From NCBI GenBank assembly GCA_960531495.1, contig OY482854.1, positions 11,425,621-11,489,620 on the forward strand: a stretch of 64,000 nucleotides of DNA, read 5' to 3'. Made by a program: the position numbers and the translations under genes. This stretch comes from Zeus faber (taxonomy: Eukaryota; Chordata; Actinopteri; Zeiformes; Zeidae). The notes under the pieces are model-generated. The model was given only the letters and a program-made list of their open reading frames with translations, did not search any database and was not told the DNA's origin. This document shows, in pieces, positions 27,000 through 54,235 of the stretch (within the stretch, counting starts at the first letter, position 1; the number at the start of each line of letters is the position of its first letter).

Positions 27000-28649
27000 G
27001 CGCTGCACCTATAAACACCGGAGACTAAACAGCAGTAAACAAAGGGAAGTCCTCCTGCTCCACCCGGCCACCTCTCCCACTCCACTGCAACTCCCCTCGC
27101 AGGCCGTCTCTCCATACGGCAGAGCACGGCAAACGGCCTGGCGCCTCATGCGCTGGTGGGCCTCGTGAATCTTTCCGCAATCTTTTCCCTTCTCACTCAC
27201 AGCAATCTGCCCTGTGCACCACTCACATCCCATAAGTAAATCCAATAATTACAATTTGATTAAAAAAAGAAAGAAAGAAAAAAAAGGCCCTTGGAGAAAG
27301 GACGGAGTTGACACGGACACAGACATTGTGGGCGGAGGAGAGGAAACATGCACTTGTAGTGCTGGGACTTTCGCGATGAAAAAGTTTGGCTCTTTTTAGA
27401 GACGGGGCTTTTTGGGTGAATGGACTCCTCACAAGCTGCGGGGGCAGTGACTCACAGATTCTTTTTCTTTTTGTCCACGTCGACAACGCTACAGAGCAAA
27501 CGTACGTATGTCATCTGGACTCATTACATGCGATGAATCAACCAGGTCGGTCCGAAAAAGTGACAACAAACTTGTTACACGGTACAAACCTCGTCTGATA
27601 AATAAATTATTATACCGTTCAATACGGGGGATTTTTTAAATTGGATATTATGTTGTATAATATTGTAGTTGATGTTGTATAACGTTACCTATAATTGCTG
27701 TGATTAAATATATACTCCTCCGTATACAGTACTAAAACAGATATCTCAAACACAAAACCCCAAAATGGTTTTCCACTAAACTCTAAAACAGCCACAGGTT
27801 CAAGCGCTGATGTTTCCATCCAAGTCCTGATCCTTGAATGGAATGATTGGAGGGGACATTCTTAAGACTCAAGGGCTCAAGGAGATAAGTCCGTGGATGA
27901 GAACGTCAGCGTTGGAGGGCTCCGCGCCAGGTGAGCTTTCGAAAAGAGCCGGCAACACAAGCGGGCGCCTTTAAAAAGCTCCCGGAGACAAGGGGCTCCG
28001 ACGTGACGGAGGCCTGGTGGTGGTGGTGGTGGTGGTGGTGGCGATGGTTCGGACGCGGATTCACGTCCTGATTTTTGAGTCCTGAGTCCACGCCCAGACC
28101 CACGGCACCGGGGGGGAGAGGTGGTCAGACGCACCACCCACCCAACATCCGTCAACACCATCACGCCATAAGGTCTCCTGGTATAGTATAGTTTATTATA
28201 GTATAGCAGAGTATTGTATATATAGTATGTATCGTATAATGAATTATGGTATAGTATAATATATATACTGTATATGATATAGTGCCATTTAATGCACCCT
28301 GTATATTGTAATATTACATCCTTTTCACTTTAAGATTTTTTATGATTGATTGATATGACATATGATATGCTTCATGAGTATTATTATTATTATTATTATT
28401 ATTTAACATTTCAACTTCAACTTTATTAATATTTTTATATTTTTTTAATTCCATTGTACATTTGTAATCCTACTCTATAATCACTGAGCTTGTTGTTTAC
28501 TTGTTTTTATGTGTGTTTATATATGTTGTTAATAGAGTGCACACACTGTCACTTTGTGTTATGTGCTGCATCGCTGCGTCCTGCTGGGCCGCAGTGTGAA
28601 GGCCACTTATTTAGGGGTCGCGGTTCCCTTCAACGTTGACCCCGTCTCC
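27000..28649. other. No gene recognised; short simple repeats
   Basis: Includes (GGT)n at 28018-28040, a TATAGTATAG-type degenerate tract at 28180-28280 and (ATT)n at 28380-28402. No exon was found. Confidence 0.45.
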
Positions 28650-29580
28650 ACTGCTTCCCCTCTTCCTCTCTTCTCCTCTTTCCCTCTTCCCCTCTTCCTC
28701 CTTTCCTCTCTTCCCTTCTTCCTCTATTCCCATCTTCCTCTCTTCCCTTCTTCCCCTCTTCCCCTCTTCCTCTCTTCCTCCTTTCCTCTCTTCCCTTCTT
28801 CCCCTCTTCCCTCTTCCTCTATTCCCATCTTCCTCTCATCCCCTCTTCCTCGCTTCCCTTCTTCCTCTTTTCCCCTCTTCCCCGCTTCCTCTTTTCCACC
28901 CTTCCTCTCTTCCCCACTTCCTCTCTTCCTCTTTTCCCCTCTCCCCCTCTTCCTCTCTTCCCCACTTCCTCTCCTCCCCTCTTCCTCTCTTCCCCTCTTC
29001 CTCTCTTCCTCTTTTCCTCTCTTCCCTTCTTCCTCTTTTCCCCTCTTCCCTGCTTCCTCTTTTCCACCCTTCCTCTCTTCCCCTCTTCCTCTCTTCCCCT
29101 CTTCCTCTCATCCCCTCTTCCTCTTTTCCCCTCTCCCCCTCTTCCTCTCTTCCCCACTTCCTCTCCTCCCCTCTTCCTCTCTTCCCCTCTTCCTCTCTTC
29201 CTCTTTTCCTCTCTTCCCTTCTTCCTCTTTTCCCCTCTTCCCCGCTTCCTCTTTTCCACCCTTCCTCTCTTCCCCTCTTCCTCTCTTCCCCTCTTCCTCT
29301 CTTCCCCTCTTCCTCTCTTCCTCTTTTCCCCTCTCCCCCTCTTCCTCTTTTCCACCCTTCCTCTCTTCCCCTCTTCCTCTCATCCCCTCTTCCTCTTTTC
29401 CTCTCTTCCCCTCTACCCCAATTCTTCTCTTCCCCTCTTCTCCTCTTCCTCTCTTCCCCACTTCCCCTCTTCCCCTTTCCCCTCTTCCTCTCCTCCCCTC
29501 TTCCTCTCTTCCCCTCTTCCTCTCTTCCCCTCTTCTCCTCTTCCTCTCTTCCTTCCTTTCATCATCTTCCGTCTCCCTTC
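28650..29580. repeat. ~0.9-kb polypyrimidine tract (CTCTTCC-type minisatellite)
   Basis: The plus strand is almost only C and T. CTTTTCCACC marks recur at 28891, 29059 and 29251, and the 50 bases from 28861 recur exactly at 29221 (360 bp). Mirror-repeat polypyrimidine DNA can form triplexes. Long Leu/Pro/Ser frames (plus) and Arg/Glu/Lys/Gly frames (minus) are artefacts. Confidence 0.96.
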
Positions 29581-30703
29581 CTCTGTCTCGGACCAGACTC
29601 TGGGCTTTGGCCGGTTGCTCTAACGGTCGTTCTAGTTCTCAGGCCTCTGGCTGGAGCTGTGGGAGTGAGGCCTTGGAGAAGGGAAACCGGGTCAGGGAAG
29701 AGAAGTTGGACGGCCCTTCCAAAGCACATGAAAATCAGAAGCAATGTTTGTTTGATTGAAAAACACGGACTGAATGATGTTGGCGACGAGACGCAAAGAG
29801 AATCGCTCAGACTTTAACTCCCGCCAGTGGGGGGTGGGGGAATGGAAAAATGTTGGAAAAATGTTCACTGAATGAGTAAATGTGAGTTGGTTGATAAAAA
29901 GGCCATCCAGTCATTTATCCCAGGATAATCATATTTTCCGTCTCGACCTGTTGGTGCTAGGCCAACGCTGACTGGGCGAACATGGAGACGCTCTTGATAG
30001 ATAACGTCGTCGCTGTTACTAACGTCGGGGCCGGCGAGCGATTTCCCAAACGACATATTTAAGGTGGTTGTAAAACAGTGCGATTTTTCCATCAGCCCAT
30101 GCAACTTGAAAACCAGTCCACCACGGGCTCTACAGGACGACCCCACCCTGCCTCCATATCAGACATCAGATGAGGTGGAGGTGCCGATGGAAGACTTCTC
30201 AAACCGAAGTTACGCCCTGGCCTGTCTGGAAAATCTAAACGCATTTGTGATGTTTGGTTCTGTCGCGAGAAGCAGCTCGAAACGACACTTCCTTGAGAGG
30301 CCGCTGTGGCTTTACACACATATTACATATATACACATCCATCACATCGGGAATCGGCCGCGTGACTTCCCTCGTTCTTCCCGTTCGTCTTCGCAAAACT
30401 CGCCGGCGGCAAAGCCGAGCTGCCGTTGGCGAGCCAAGCCGGGAGGCTTGCCAGCCGGCGCAAACGGTAAGGCCCAAATTAAGGAAACGTAATAACAGCG
30501 TCTCCTCGCGACTGGCCGTAACCCACGTCTCTTTAGCATCACAAGTTACAAGCTGCGACAAAGACAGAATGACATGTTGATCTGTTTTCAACTCTCCACC
30601 GGACCGCATGGATGATTTACTGCCACGCATCAATGCCCTGGATTTCACATGGTCATGTTCTCCGAAGTGGAACCTCCACTTTACTTCACTACCAGAAAGA
30701 AAA
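29581..30703. other. No gene recognised
   Basis: Mixed GC sequence between the polypyrimidine tract and the second copy of the 200-bp repeat. Short open frames have no recognisable domain. Confidence 0.4.
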
Positions 30704-30901
30704 ATTCACTGATCGCGACGATTGCATTGAAATTAAGTTGAAACTGAATCCATTCCCAATCCAATTCCCCATCCACAGTTTGCCCAGAGCAGCAACATGG
30801 CTGGTGCCTGCTTGGGCCACGCCCCTGATGTCTTTTCATCCTAGCAAGGCCCCTGGGGCCTGTCATCCTGTAACTCCAACCCCACCCCCTCCTCCTGTCC
30901 A
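30704..30901 (+). repeat. ~200-bp repeat, copy 2 of a close pair, ending in CA repeats
   Basis: Partner of 26619-26816, about 94% identical by eye count. It continues into a CA tract to about 30985. The flanks outside the pair are unrelated, so this is either a recent transposition of a short element or a small duplication. Confidence 0.9.
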
Positions 30902-30929
30902 AACACACACACGCACGCACGCACACGCA

Positions 30930-30986
<57 letters not shown>

Positions 30987-31082
30987 CCTGTCATGTTCCA
31001 GTCCAGTGTTCCGTTGAGCCTCTGACCCCAAGACAGGGCCCTCGAGAGACAGGCGACCAGTGACAATTACCACCGCGAGATA

Positions 31083-32160
31083 GAGAGAGAGAGACGGACG
31101 GAAAGACGGGCGGCGGGTGGGTGGACGGAGAGACAGAGAGCGAGACAGACCGACAGACAGACGGACAGATGGGCGGACTCACGGCCAGAGACGCAGACGG
31201 ACGGACAGGAGGATGGATGGACGGACCGACAGAAAGGGAGACAGGCGGATGGACAGATGGACAAACGGACGCGAGGACGGACAACCAGAGGGATTCCAGA
31301 CAGAGAGACAGGCGGATAGACAGACAGAGGGACAAAAGGATGGACAGAGACCGGAAGACGGCTGGACAGGTGGATGAAAAAACAGAGATGGATGGATAGA
31401 CAGGTGGATAAGCAGAGAGATGGATGGATGGACAGACAGACAGACAGACAGAGACTGACTGACAGATGGACAAATGGACGGGAGGACGGACAACCAGAGG
31501 GATTACAGACAGAGAGACAGGCGGACAGACAGACGGAGGGACGTATTGACAAACAAAGGGACAAAATGATGGACAGACGGATGGACAGAAAGGAACAAAA
31601 AAGCAATTGTTGGACAGGCAGACAGACAGACAGAGGGACAGATGAATGAAAGGACGGAGGGACAGAAAGACGGATAGACGGATGAACAGAGAAAATGGAA
31701 GGTCGGACAGAGGGACAGACAGAGAGACCAGAAGATGGATAGACAGATGGATGAACAAACAGAGAGATGGATAGATGGACAGGTGGATGAGCAGAGAGCC
31801 GGACAGACAGACAGACGGGAGGACTGACAACCAGAGGGTGTGCAGACAGAGACAGGCGGACAGACAGACAGAGGGACAAAAGGATGGACAGACGGACGGA
31901 CAGAGAGACGGGAAGACGGATGGAGAGACGGATGAACAAACAGAGAGATGGACAGATGGACAGCCTACAGATAGACAGACAGGCATACAGACAGATGGAC
32001 GGAGAGGAACAAAAGAAACGATGGATGGACAGACAGACAGACAGACAGAGACAGGTGGGCGAACGGACAGACAGAGGGATGAACAGGCGACGGGACAGAC
32101 GGACCAACAGACAGAGAGACAGACGGACAGAGGCAGGCAGAAGGACAGAGAGACAGACAC
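31083..32160. repeat. GACA/GACG/GATG tetranucleotide satellite
   Basis: About 1.08 kb of purine-biased 4-bp units. The marker ACAACCAGAG recurs at 31281, 31490 and 31827, each in a longer shared block including GACAGGCGGA, so blocks of about 210 and 337 bp were duplicated. The Cys/Leu/Ser/Pro frames on the minus strand are artefacts. Confidence 0.95.
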
Positions 32161-32263
32161 AAAACTCTACAACTCCCTGGCTGTCACGGGGAGGGACAGC
32201 TCACTGGAGGGAGACGAGCGGCGCTGACCCTTCGCTGTTGGTTCCTGTTCCTCCGCCAAACAC

Positions 32264-32269
32264 TCTGCT

Positions 32270-32313
<44 letters not shown>

Positions 32314-32351
32314 GAGAGAGAGGGAGAGAGAGAGACAGAGAGAGAGAGATG
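32264..32351. repeat. (GA)n microsatellite
   Basis: About 80 bp of GA with GGGA and ACAG interruptions, after the GACA satellite. Confidence 0.94.
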
Positions 32352-33949
32352 CATAAATGGAAGACAAATTGAGAGCGCTCGCCCATTTTGTTTGCTCACC
32401 TCTGGATTTCTGTTTTTTTTCCGTAGAGGCTCCTCTCCCGACGGCAGGTGATCCTGCAGCCGAGCCACACCAAGGGTCCTGTCTGGGATCCCAGTGGTCC
32501 GGCCTCCCCCGTCCTCCCCCCCGTCACAACCCATTACGGATAATTAGAAACAGACCACGCCCGGCCGCCGGTGTTTCCATCTACTTCGGTTTGTGTGTGT
32601 GTGCGAGCATGTTTGTTTGTTTGTTTGTTTGTTTGTTTGGCGGCGTTTATCCCAACAGGGGTAGAGGGGGGTAAACAGCTCCCTGCTCACCTTTATCTGC
32701 CGAGATATCATAATCATATAATATCCACGTATCATAAGAAAGAAATTCACACCAACAAAAAAAAAAACTAAACGAATACTCGCAATATATATCACAAAGT
32801 CCTCGCCAATGTGCGAAAACCATTTTTAATTAAAGGGAAATTCCACTGTGGGTGTCAAAGTTAAAATTTGCATATGTACAAGTTATTCTACATATTAATT
32901 CATTAAGCCTCAATCGAGTAGGTTTTTTTTTTTTCACTATTATTTTGCAGATTATCCATTCTTGGGCTATTTCATGTACATTTTAATGGTTGAAATTATT
33001 AGATAATGTGAAGCAATAATTGATTTTATTTACAGCAGCAAAACAGTGTCAAGAAAGGCATTAAAATAAAGTTAGGTCACAATTAAAAATATGTACACAA
33101 CCCAAGTATTATTGTAATATCTATAATTATAGTAGTATCCGTCCATCGATCCATCCATGAAAATAATTACTTATTTCGCTCCATGTATAAAATAAAAGTG
33201 CTGCTGGAGGTATTTTCTTCCTTGGTAACTGCAGGTTTTCATGGAGCCTTTCCCTTTTAAACCCCCGACACTTGTTAATCCATTCCACAGGTGGTTTGCG
33301 TGGCCTGGTTAGGCTTGTTCCCCAAGAAGCCTTTAGACAATGGTGTGTGTGTGTGTGTGTGTGTACGCGCGCACAGTGGCTCCAGTAAACATGCACTCAA
33401 ATAACCTATGCTCAAAGAGACATTGGAATCACATGGAATAAAACAACGCATACAGAAACGGCTCAAAACACAGCAGCTTTCCATGCCTCATGCAAGGAGA
33501 GGCACTTTTGAGAGATAAATGAACATTAAAAAAAAAAAAAAAAAAAAGAAAGTTCATTTTCAGGGTCAATTGCTGCATTTTGAGCGCATGTAGACAATGC
33601 ATCAGCAGTTCCAAGTAAAACATTATTCAATAAACTCACAGTAATGATTGAGCTCGGGGTGTTTAGGCGGTCCTTTGGCGCCACCTCATGGTTCTACACG
33701 TGAATTTCTATATGGACAAAACATTTTTTTATGAATAATAGGATCAACATGTGAAATCAGAATTCACGGGGCAAATATGTTCACATATGCGTTGTGTGTC
33801 CTGTTTTCACTCTGAAGCACCTAATGAAGGTCCTTCGATCGTCAGTGGTAACAAGGAGGGCGTGAGAAATAACCGCCCCAAGAAAGAGTGGAATAAATAA
33901 AAATCCAAAGAGAAAGAAATCCAAAAGAAAGGAGAACAGACAGGAGGCT
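32352..33949. other. No gene recognised; AT-rich block
   Basis: Contains (GTTT)n at 32609-32638, an AT-rich stretch at 32820-33130 that looks unlike the surrounding repeats, a GT run at 33341-33364 and a poly-A run at 33529-33547. It could include a conserved non-coding element. Confidence 0.4.
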
Positions 33950-36900
33950 TTTATTATCGATAGCCGTCGCGAAGAATAAAAGGTGTGACACAGCTTGAAA
34001 CAGATAATATAGAATTTATTTCAACCAGAAGTAGGAAAATACATAGGTGTAAAGGAAACGAGCAGAACCGGTAGTCAACAGAAAAGAAAAAGAAAAAAAA
34101 AAAGGATAAAAAAAAAAAAAAAATGTAAAAATAAAATCTAGTCCAAAGAATATGGAGAGGACGGCTAAGGGTACAACAGAAAGTATTGTTTACCATTCAG
34201 ATTCTTTTTTTTTTTAATTAATTTAACAGTATGTGTTGATTGAAAACAGCTGCCTTGATTTCTCATCTGGGTTAATGGACATTCTACAACGTTGTGCAAG
34301 TGTTCTTTTTTTGTCGGAAATGTTTTTTTTTTGTTTTTTGTTTGTTTTTTTTTGCTGGTATTTTATGAATGGTAAACAATAGTTGGTCCAGTGCATTAAC
34401 ACAGTGACACAGATCAATATATGTACTCATTTGACTAAAGATAGACAATCCCGATCATCGAACAACTACCACTAGATCGGCGAGGGGGGGGGGGGGGAGT
34501 CGAGTAAATATACAAAATGGGTGGAGAGCCGGGTGGGGCGGGGTAGGGAGAGATAGTGCGGTCGCCGGTGCTGGATAAAAGACGGGAGCTGAGCTACTAC
34601 CAAAACGAATGAGCTGCGGATCAGAAGGGGAGCGGGCGGGAGCTACAACGCGTCGCTGGTTAAATAAAAACCGAACGGAGTTTCGGGGGGGGGTATTATT
34701 GCCAAGTTTGTGAAGAGACGGGTGTCGATGGAAATTTTGGAGGAAAAGGCTTAGTATTTGCTTTCCTTTCAGCCCTACGTTTCAATGGCGACTATGGGGT
34801 GCGGGGGGTTGGGATGGCGGGTTCCGGGAGGAGAACTCGACACGCGCAGAAGGATGCAGTCTTGCCAAGTGAAACACTGCCGCGGTGAAGGAGAAGCACA
34901 AAAAAAAAAAAAAAAAACGAGCGTCATCGCCCGCTGAGGCTGGCTGGACGACGCTCGGGGTGAGTTTTTCGCCGCTTTGTTTGACCAGTTTCCACAAAAG
35001 TTAAAGGGGGGGGGGGGGGGGCAGCAAACGACCAAAAAAAAAAAAAAAACCCAACAAAACAAAACAAGACTGGAAATGGGTGCACATGGACCGTAGCTCG
35101 TGAGCCGCCGTGATGCAGGAGAACACAGTGACATGCAGCAGCGGGCGCTTCTGAACCATCACGGGAGCTCGCTCCCAGCCAGCGGCGGGAGCACGCCGCA
35201 CGCCGGCCGACGACGGAGCGCTCTCTAGAACCCATACCGCTGAATCCTAAGAGCAACATCGCGTGCAAAGCTGAAATGTAAAAAATACATATAATAATAT
35301 TTAATAGAATATCCCTGTTGTAGATTACTCCCCCTTCCCCCGCCCACAACCAATTACGGGAACCACCGATAACGGATCTATTCGGTCTCGGGAGGCGTGG
35401 TCAGGAACCAACCTCTTGAGGACCCGTCCCAGCGTGACCTCCAGAGAGGATTTGGTTTTTGCAGTGTGATATGGAGGGAAGGGAGGGGGGGGGGGGGAAA
35501 TAATTAAAGAGAAAGAAAAACGTGGCAACCATAACACTATCATAGAGTTGATGATTTACACAATAACACAATTCAAATTGTTTTTGGTTTTTTTTGTTTG
35601 TTTTTTTTTTTTAGAAAGGAAACATGAGATACATCTTTTATTCACACTTTACAAAAAAAGCTAGTCTTTAAATCTACAATACTAATGCAATTCAGAAGAA
35701 AAAACAACAAAAAAAAACAAGCTGGACACATTGGTTTCCATTGAAAACAAGTTTTAAAAAAATCATGTGGGGGGGGGCGGGGCAAACAAACCCGGATTTG
35801 ACAACTAAAACTCATACTTGTCTATTTGTTTTCCTCTCGTTTGGAGGAAAAAAAAAAAAAAAAAAAAAAAATGAATATCATAAATCCAACATTTACACTT
35901 AAAAAGTGATGAGATCTTAACTCACTAATAACATTGCGTCGGGGTGGGTGTGGGTGGGCGGAGCTGCGTCTGGATTTACGTCTAAGTGCTGATCATTTTG
36001 TCGGATCCGTTTGTTTTTTTGTTTTGTTTTTTTTTTGTTTTTTTAATAAAAACGAGTCTCGCCGCTGAAAAGACTTGTTGGTCCGAAGGAAGAAAAGGGG
36101 AAAAAAAAAACAAAGAGGAGAAAAGGAGGTTTGAAGCGACGCGTTTCATCTGGTTGAGGAGAACACAGTTGGCCTTCCACCCATCTACTAGGGGGAGGGA
36201 GGGAGGGGGAGGGAGTCAGGGAGGGACCATGGATGGCACTGGAGCTGCAGTTGGGGAGAGGGGGGGCGGGGACTATACAAAGTGGTCGAGGAGGGGAACA
36301 AAAAAAAAAAAAAACATTGAAAGGAATAAACAAATAGAGCGGGCGTGGAGGGTGGGAAACGACAATTAAACGCGAGACGTCTCTGGTCAAGCTTCCTCGG
36401 GCGGGGGGGCGGGGGGGGCGGGGTTATACACATCGTCGCATTGTCACAGCTCATTAAATGAAAGCGTTGCCAAAACAAAACAAAAACGACAAATCTTCAC
36501 AACGTCTCAACAGTATTATTTAAAAATAAAAGGAGAAAAGGTTGTTCGGGGCGTTCGGATTTGGAGAAGAGGAAGCTGTTGCCACGGCGCCGTGGCAGCG
36601 ACGGAGCCGTGTTCCGCTCGTACGACGAGTCAGCTCATATTGGGGGCGGGGGGGGGGAGCCGTGCACGTGAGTGTGTGTGTGTGTGTGTGTGTGTGTTTA
36701 CCGGGGGGGGGGCCAGTCAAACCGCCACTTGGCCGCGACTCGTCCTCGTTTTGTTTCGTCTGAACCGGCTGCAGTGAATCGATTCTTGAAATCTATTTAC
36801 AATCTCAGCGAAATCAAGATGGCCGACACCGATCTGAGGAAAATCCAGGAAGCGGGGGTGGGGGTGGTGGTGCAGAGTAGTGACGCCGAACGCCTCGAAC

Positions 36901-37493
36901 AACCTCCTCGTACGTCTTTTGTACAAGCTGGTAATATCAATTAATCTCGACATTAACTGGATAAAAATTTAGCCTTAGTTTACAATACAATCTTTTTTCT
37001 TTTCTCTTCTTCAAATCTGATCATAATTTACTCTTCGTACAAAAAACGCCAAAAACAGGTCTTTTGTGGTCTTCATATACAATCATGTAAAGACTGAATC
37101 TAGATTTTCTATTCTGTACAAATACTTGTGAAAAAACAAAACGGAACAGAAACAAAAAACAAAACAAAAACCAAACAAACAAAAAAGAAAGAAAAGACCC
37201 ACTGCTGCGGTGCAGGGGAACTCACGGCGGGGGGCTCAGGAGAAGTGATTACTGGCCTTGGAGACAGTGCTACAGATCTGCCTGCGTCTACATCAGAGGA
37301 ATGCTGGTTTGTTTTTTTAGTTTTTTTAAACTCCCGTACGTCAGCAAACCCGGACGAAATTCCTCCCGTCACTTCCCGCCCCGCTGTCACATGGTCCGTG
37401 TGAGCTAACATACCACTATGCTAGCTAGGGGTGGGGGTAGCGGGTGTCATTTCGCCCCGGCCCCCCCCTCATCGCCTGGTTCTTTTAGGCGTC

Positions 37494-37566
<73 letters not shown>

Positions 37567-38193
37567 GCGTGTGAGGGGGTGTTTAGGTCGCTATGGCAAC
37601 CGGGGCCCGGTGTTGGGAGGTGAAAACTAACTTGTAGCACCGCGGGAGGACTCAGCACCACAGAGGGACGCCAGAAACACACTCCAGACGCCCGGTCACA
37701 TCCTGGGGGGCGGCGAGCGGCAGACGGTGATGGAGGTCCGCGACGGAAACGTTTCCGTCGTCTTTGCTGGTTTAAGGTTTGTAGAGGACGGACCATCAGC
37801 TCTGCCGCTTCGCCACCAGGAAATAAGGTGAACGCTCTGCCCTCGCCTCGAGCGACAGTCCGAGCGAGCTACCGTCTGCGGGGATGCAAGCCGTGTGGAT
37901 GGAGGAGGGGGGTGTGGGGGGGGGGAGGGGTCCAACACAAGATAATATAAAACATACAGGATTGACTCGAGCAGTTCAAAAATAAAATTAAAAAAGGAAA
38001 CTCAAAAAAAATGAACAAAAAGGAAAAGGAAAAGGAAAATATAGAATATCTGTTACATCGTAGGAAATCCCTGTCGGCCAGACCTCACCGTGTGACTATT
38101 TTACAGGATGTGTTTGAGCTGGTGGGAGGGGGGTGGGGGGTGGAAGGGTGGAGGCTGTGGCTGCAGCGCCCCCCCTGGGTGGTGGAGGACTCA
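33950..38193 (-). other. Probable long 3'UTR region of cnot6, rich in homopolymer runs
   Basis: No open frame continues below the stop codon. Read on the minus strand the region is U-rich with many T and C runs; on the plus strand these appear as A runs (34900, 35030, 35850, 36300) and G runs (34480, 35008, 35486, 36647). AT-rich ordinary sequence at about 36970-37135 looks like conserved UTR sequence. Candidate AATAAA poly(A) signals on the minus strand lie at 35642-35637 and 33955-33950. A GT repeat sits at 37496-37572. Where the transcript ends cannot be fixed from sequence alone. Confidence 0.5.
37496..37572. repeat. (GT)n microsatellite in the presumed cnot6 3'UTR
   Basis: About 35 GT units ending in GCGTGTGCGTG; CA in the transcript sense. 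Confidence 0.96.
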
Positions 38194-52882
<14,689 letters not shown>

Positions 52883-52884
52883 TC

Positions 52885-54061
52885 CTGTAACACTGAGAAA
52901 AACACTTAAATGTCAAATAAACCAAACACTGAAGCAGATGAGAAAACTATTTATTAATCGCTTGGGGGAAATTAAGAATATCTAAATGTGGGATACAATC
53001 AATTACTTAAAAACCATTGACAATGTTCATTGACACCTTGCCCTGCAATTATTGAAGTATATCTGGCCGTCTTTACGGTTTAACTAGATTTTTTTAGGGT
53101 CCAACATCTCCAAAATAAGTTATAAAAAAAAAACTTTTTATCCAAAATCATTTTGAAAAATTATACTCTATGTTTTCTATGTTTTGCAGCCTTATATTGC
53201 TGACAGTATACGAATTTATATGAATAAATCAGTTTACAACGCCACGAGGAAATAACCAATAACCATTTTCCCCCAAGAAACAATTTCCTACTTTTGTCGG
53301 AATTGATGACAGGTTAATTCTTCCTTTTTAGGTGTATTGTATATTGCCGAATTTCCCATTTTATGTTTATTACGTATTGCCAATTGTTAAATTCGAATTT
53401 TTTTAATGACCATTGCCTATTGTTTTGATTCGAGCTGCTCTAACACCACTATCTGACTCTTGTATTGACTTGAGTTACATAAGACAACATGAAACACAGC
53501 GAATACAGATACATGTGCAACGTGAGACCACAGCGATTCAATCGAAATATATCTATACATTCAAACACTTATTTGCTTCTCATTGTTGCCAACTGGTTAA
53601 TTCAGCCCTAACCTAAATAGCTAACAAACTAAATATAGCATCCGCCACATAACTATCCAGCTTGCTAACTAGCGAGACAGTACGCGTATCTTTTAAAATG
53701 TAAAAAGATTTAATACTCAACGTAAGCAACATACTTTTACACAAAAGCGAAATTCCAATTTGCTGTTTATATAATGCCAAAACACTGGCTTGCGCATTAA
53801 GGTTAGGCCACAAAGCAACGCATTAGCTGGCCACGGCGAGCTAAGCTAACTAGCATTAGCACGCATCGCTCCCATTGAGCCAGGCTACTGGGCTAGCGTT
53901 AGCTTAGCACAGCGCTAACAGATCCTGTTTTTCTACAAGCTTAACTTCCAAAAATAATATCCCGAAAAAAACACGTCTCGCCCAAACGTTTGGTGTAGAA
54001 GACGCAGAGAGATCGTCGCTGAATGAGGGAGAAAAACGTTTTATTTTGTTGTTGTTTTTAC
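52885..54061. other. First cnot6 intron, no further feature
   Basis: AT-rich intron between the probable leader exon and coding exon 1. Confidence 0.5.
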
Positions 54062-54150
54062 CTGCAAGAGCATACCAGATAGCGAGGGCGACTGCGTGCT
54101 CTCTTTTGTTTTCTCGCTGCTCGGCTCGTTTCCGCTGCTGTATCATGGCG
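54062..54150 (-). other. cnot6: Probable first (mostly 5'UTR) exon of cnot6
   Basis: A consensus donor (GCAG followed by GTAAAA on the minus strand) ends at 54062. The sequence upstream of it is GC-rich and open, and no other good leader exon lies between it and the first coding exon at 52884. Two CCAAT boxes, one in each orientation, lie just upstream at 54173-54177 and 54196-54200, which fits transcription starting around 54110-54150. The outer limit given is a guess. The exon is open in frame with the coding ATG (see findings). Confidence 0.55.
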
Positions 54151-54154
54151 ACTG

Positions 54155-54235
54155 AACGGACTGAGCGGACAGCCAATGATAAGAGCGACGCTCCTATTGG
54201 TCAGCTGGGAGCCAGCGCGAGCGGCTGGATGGGAG
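54155..54235 (-). promoter_or_regulatory. Putative cnot6 core promoter with paired CCAAT boxes
   Basis: CCAAT occurs on the plus strand at 54173-54177 and on the minus strand at 54200-54196, about 23 bp apart, in a GC-rich stretch with no TATA box, as in many housekeeping promoters bound by NF-Y. The TGGA/ATCC satellite begins within about 40 bp, so little unique promoter DNA remains upstream. This is inferred from motifs and position only. Confidence 0.45.

Noticed and set aside
28554..29817. Roughly 400-codon plus-strand frames rich in Leu, Pro and Ser and Arg/Glu/Lys frames on the other strand
   Set aside because: By-products of the polypyrimidine tract; several frames are open at once and there is no domain.
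31067..32160. Roughly 350-390-codon Cys/Leu/Ser/Pro frames
   Set aside because: Translation of the GACA satellite, not a gene.
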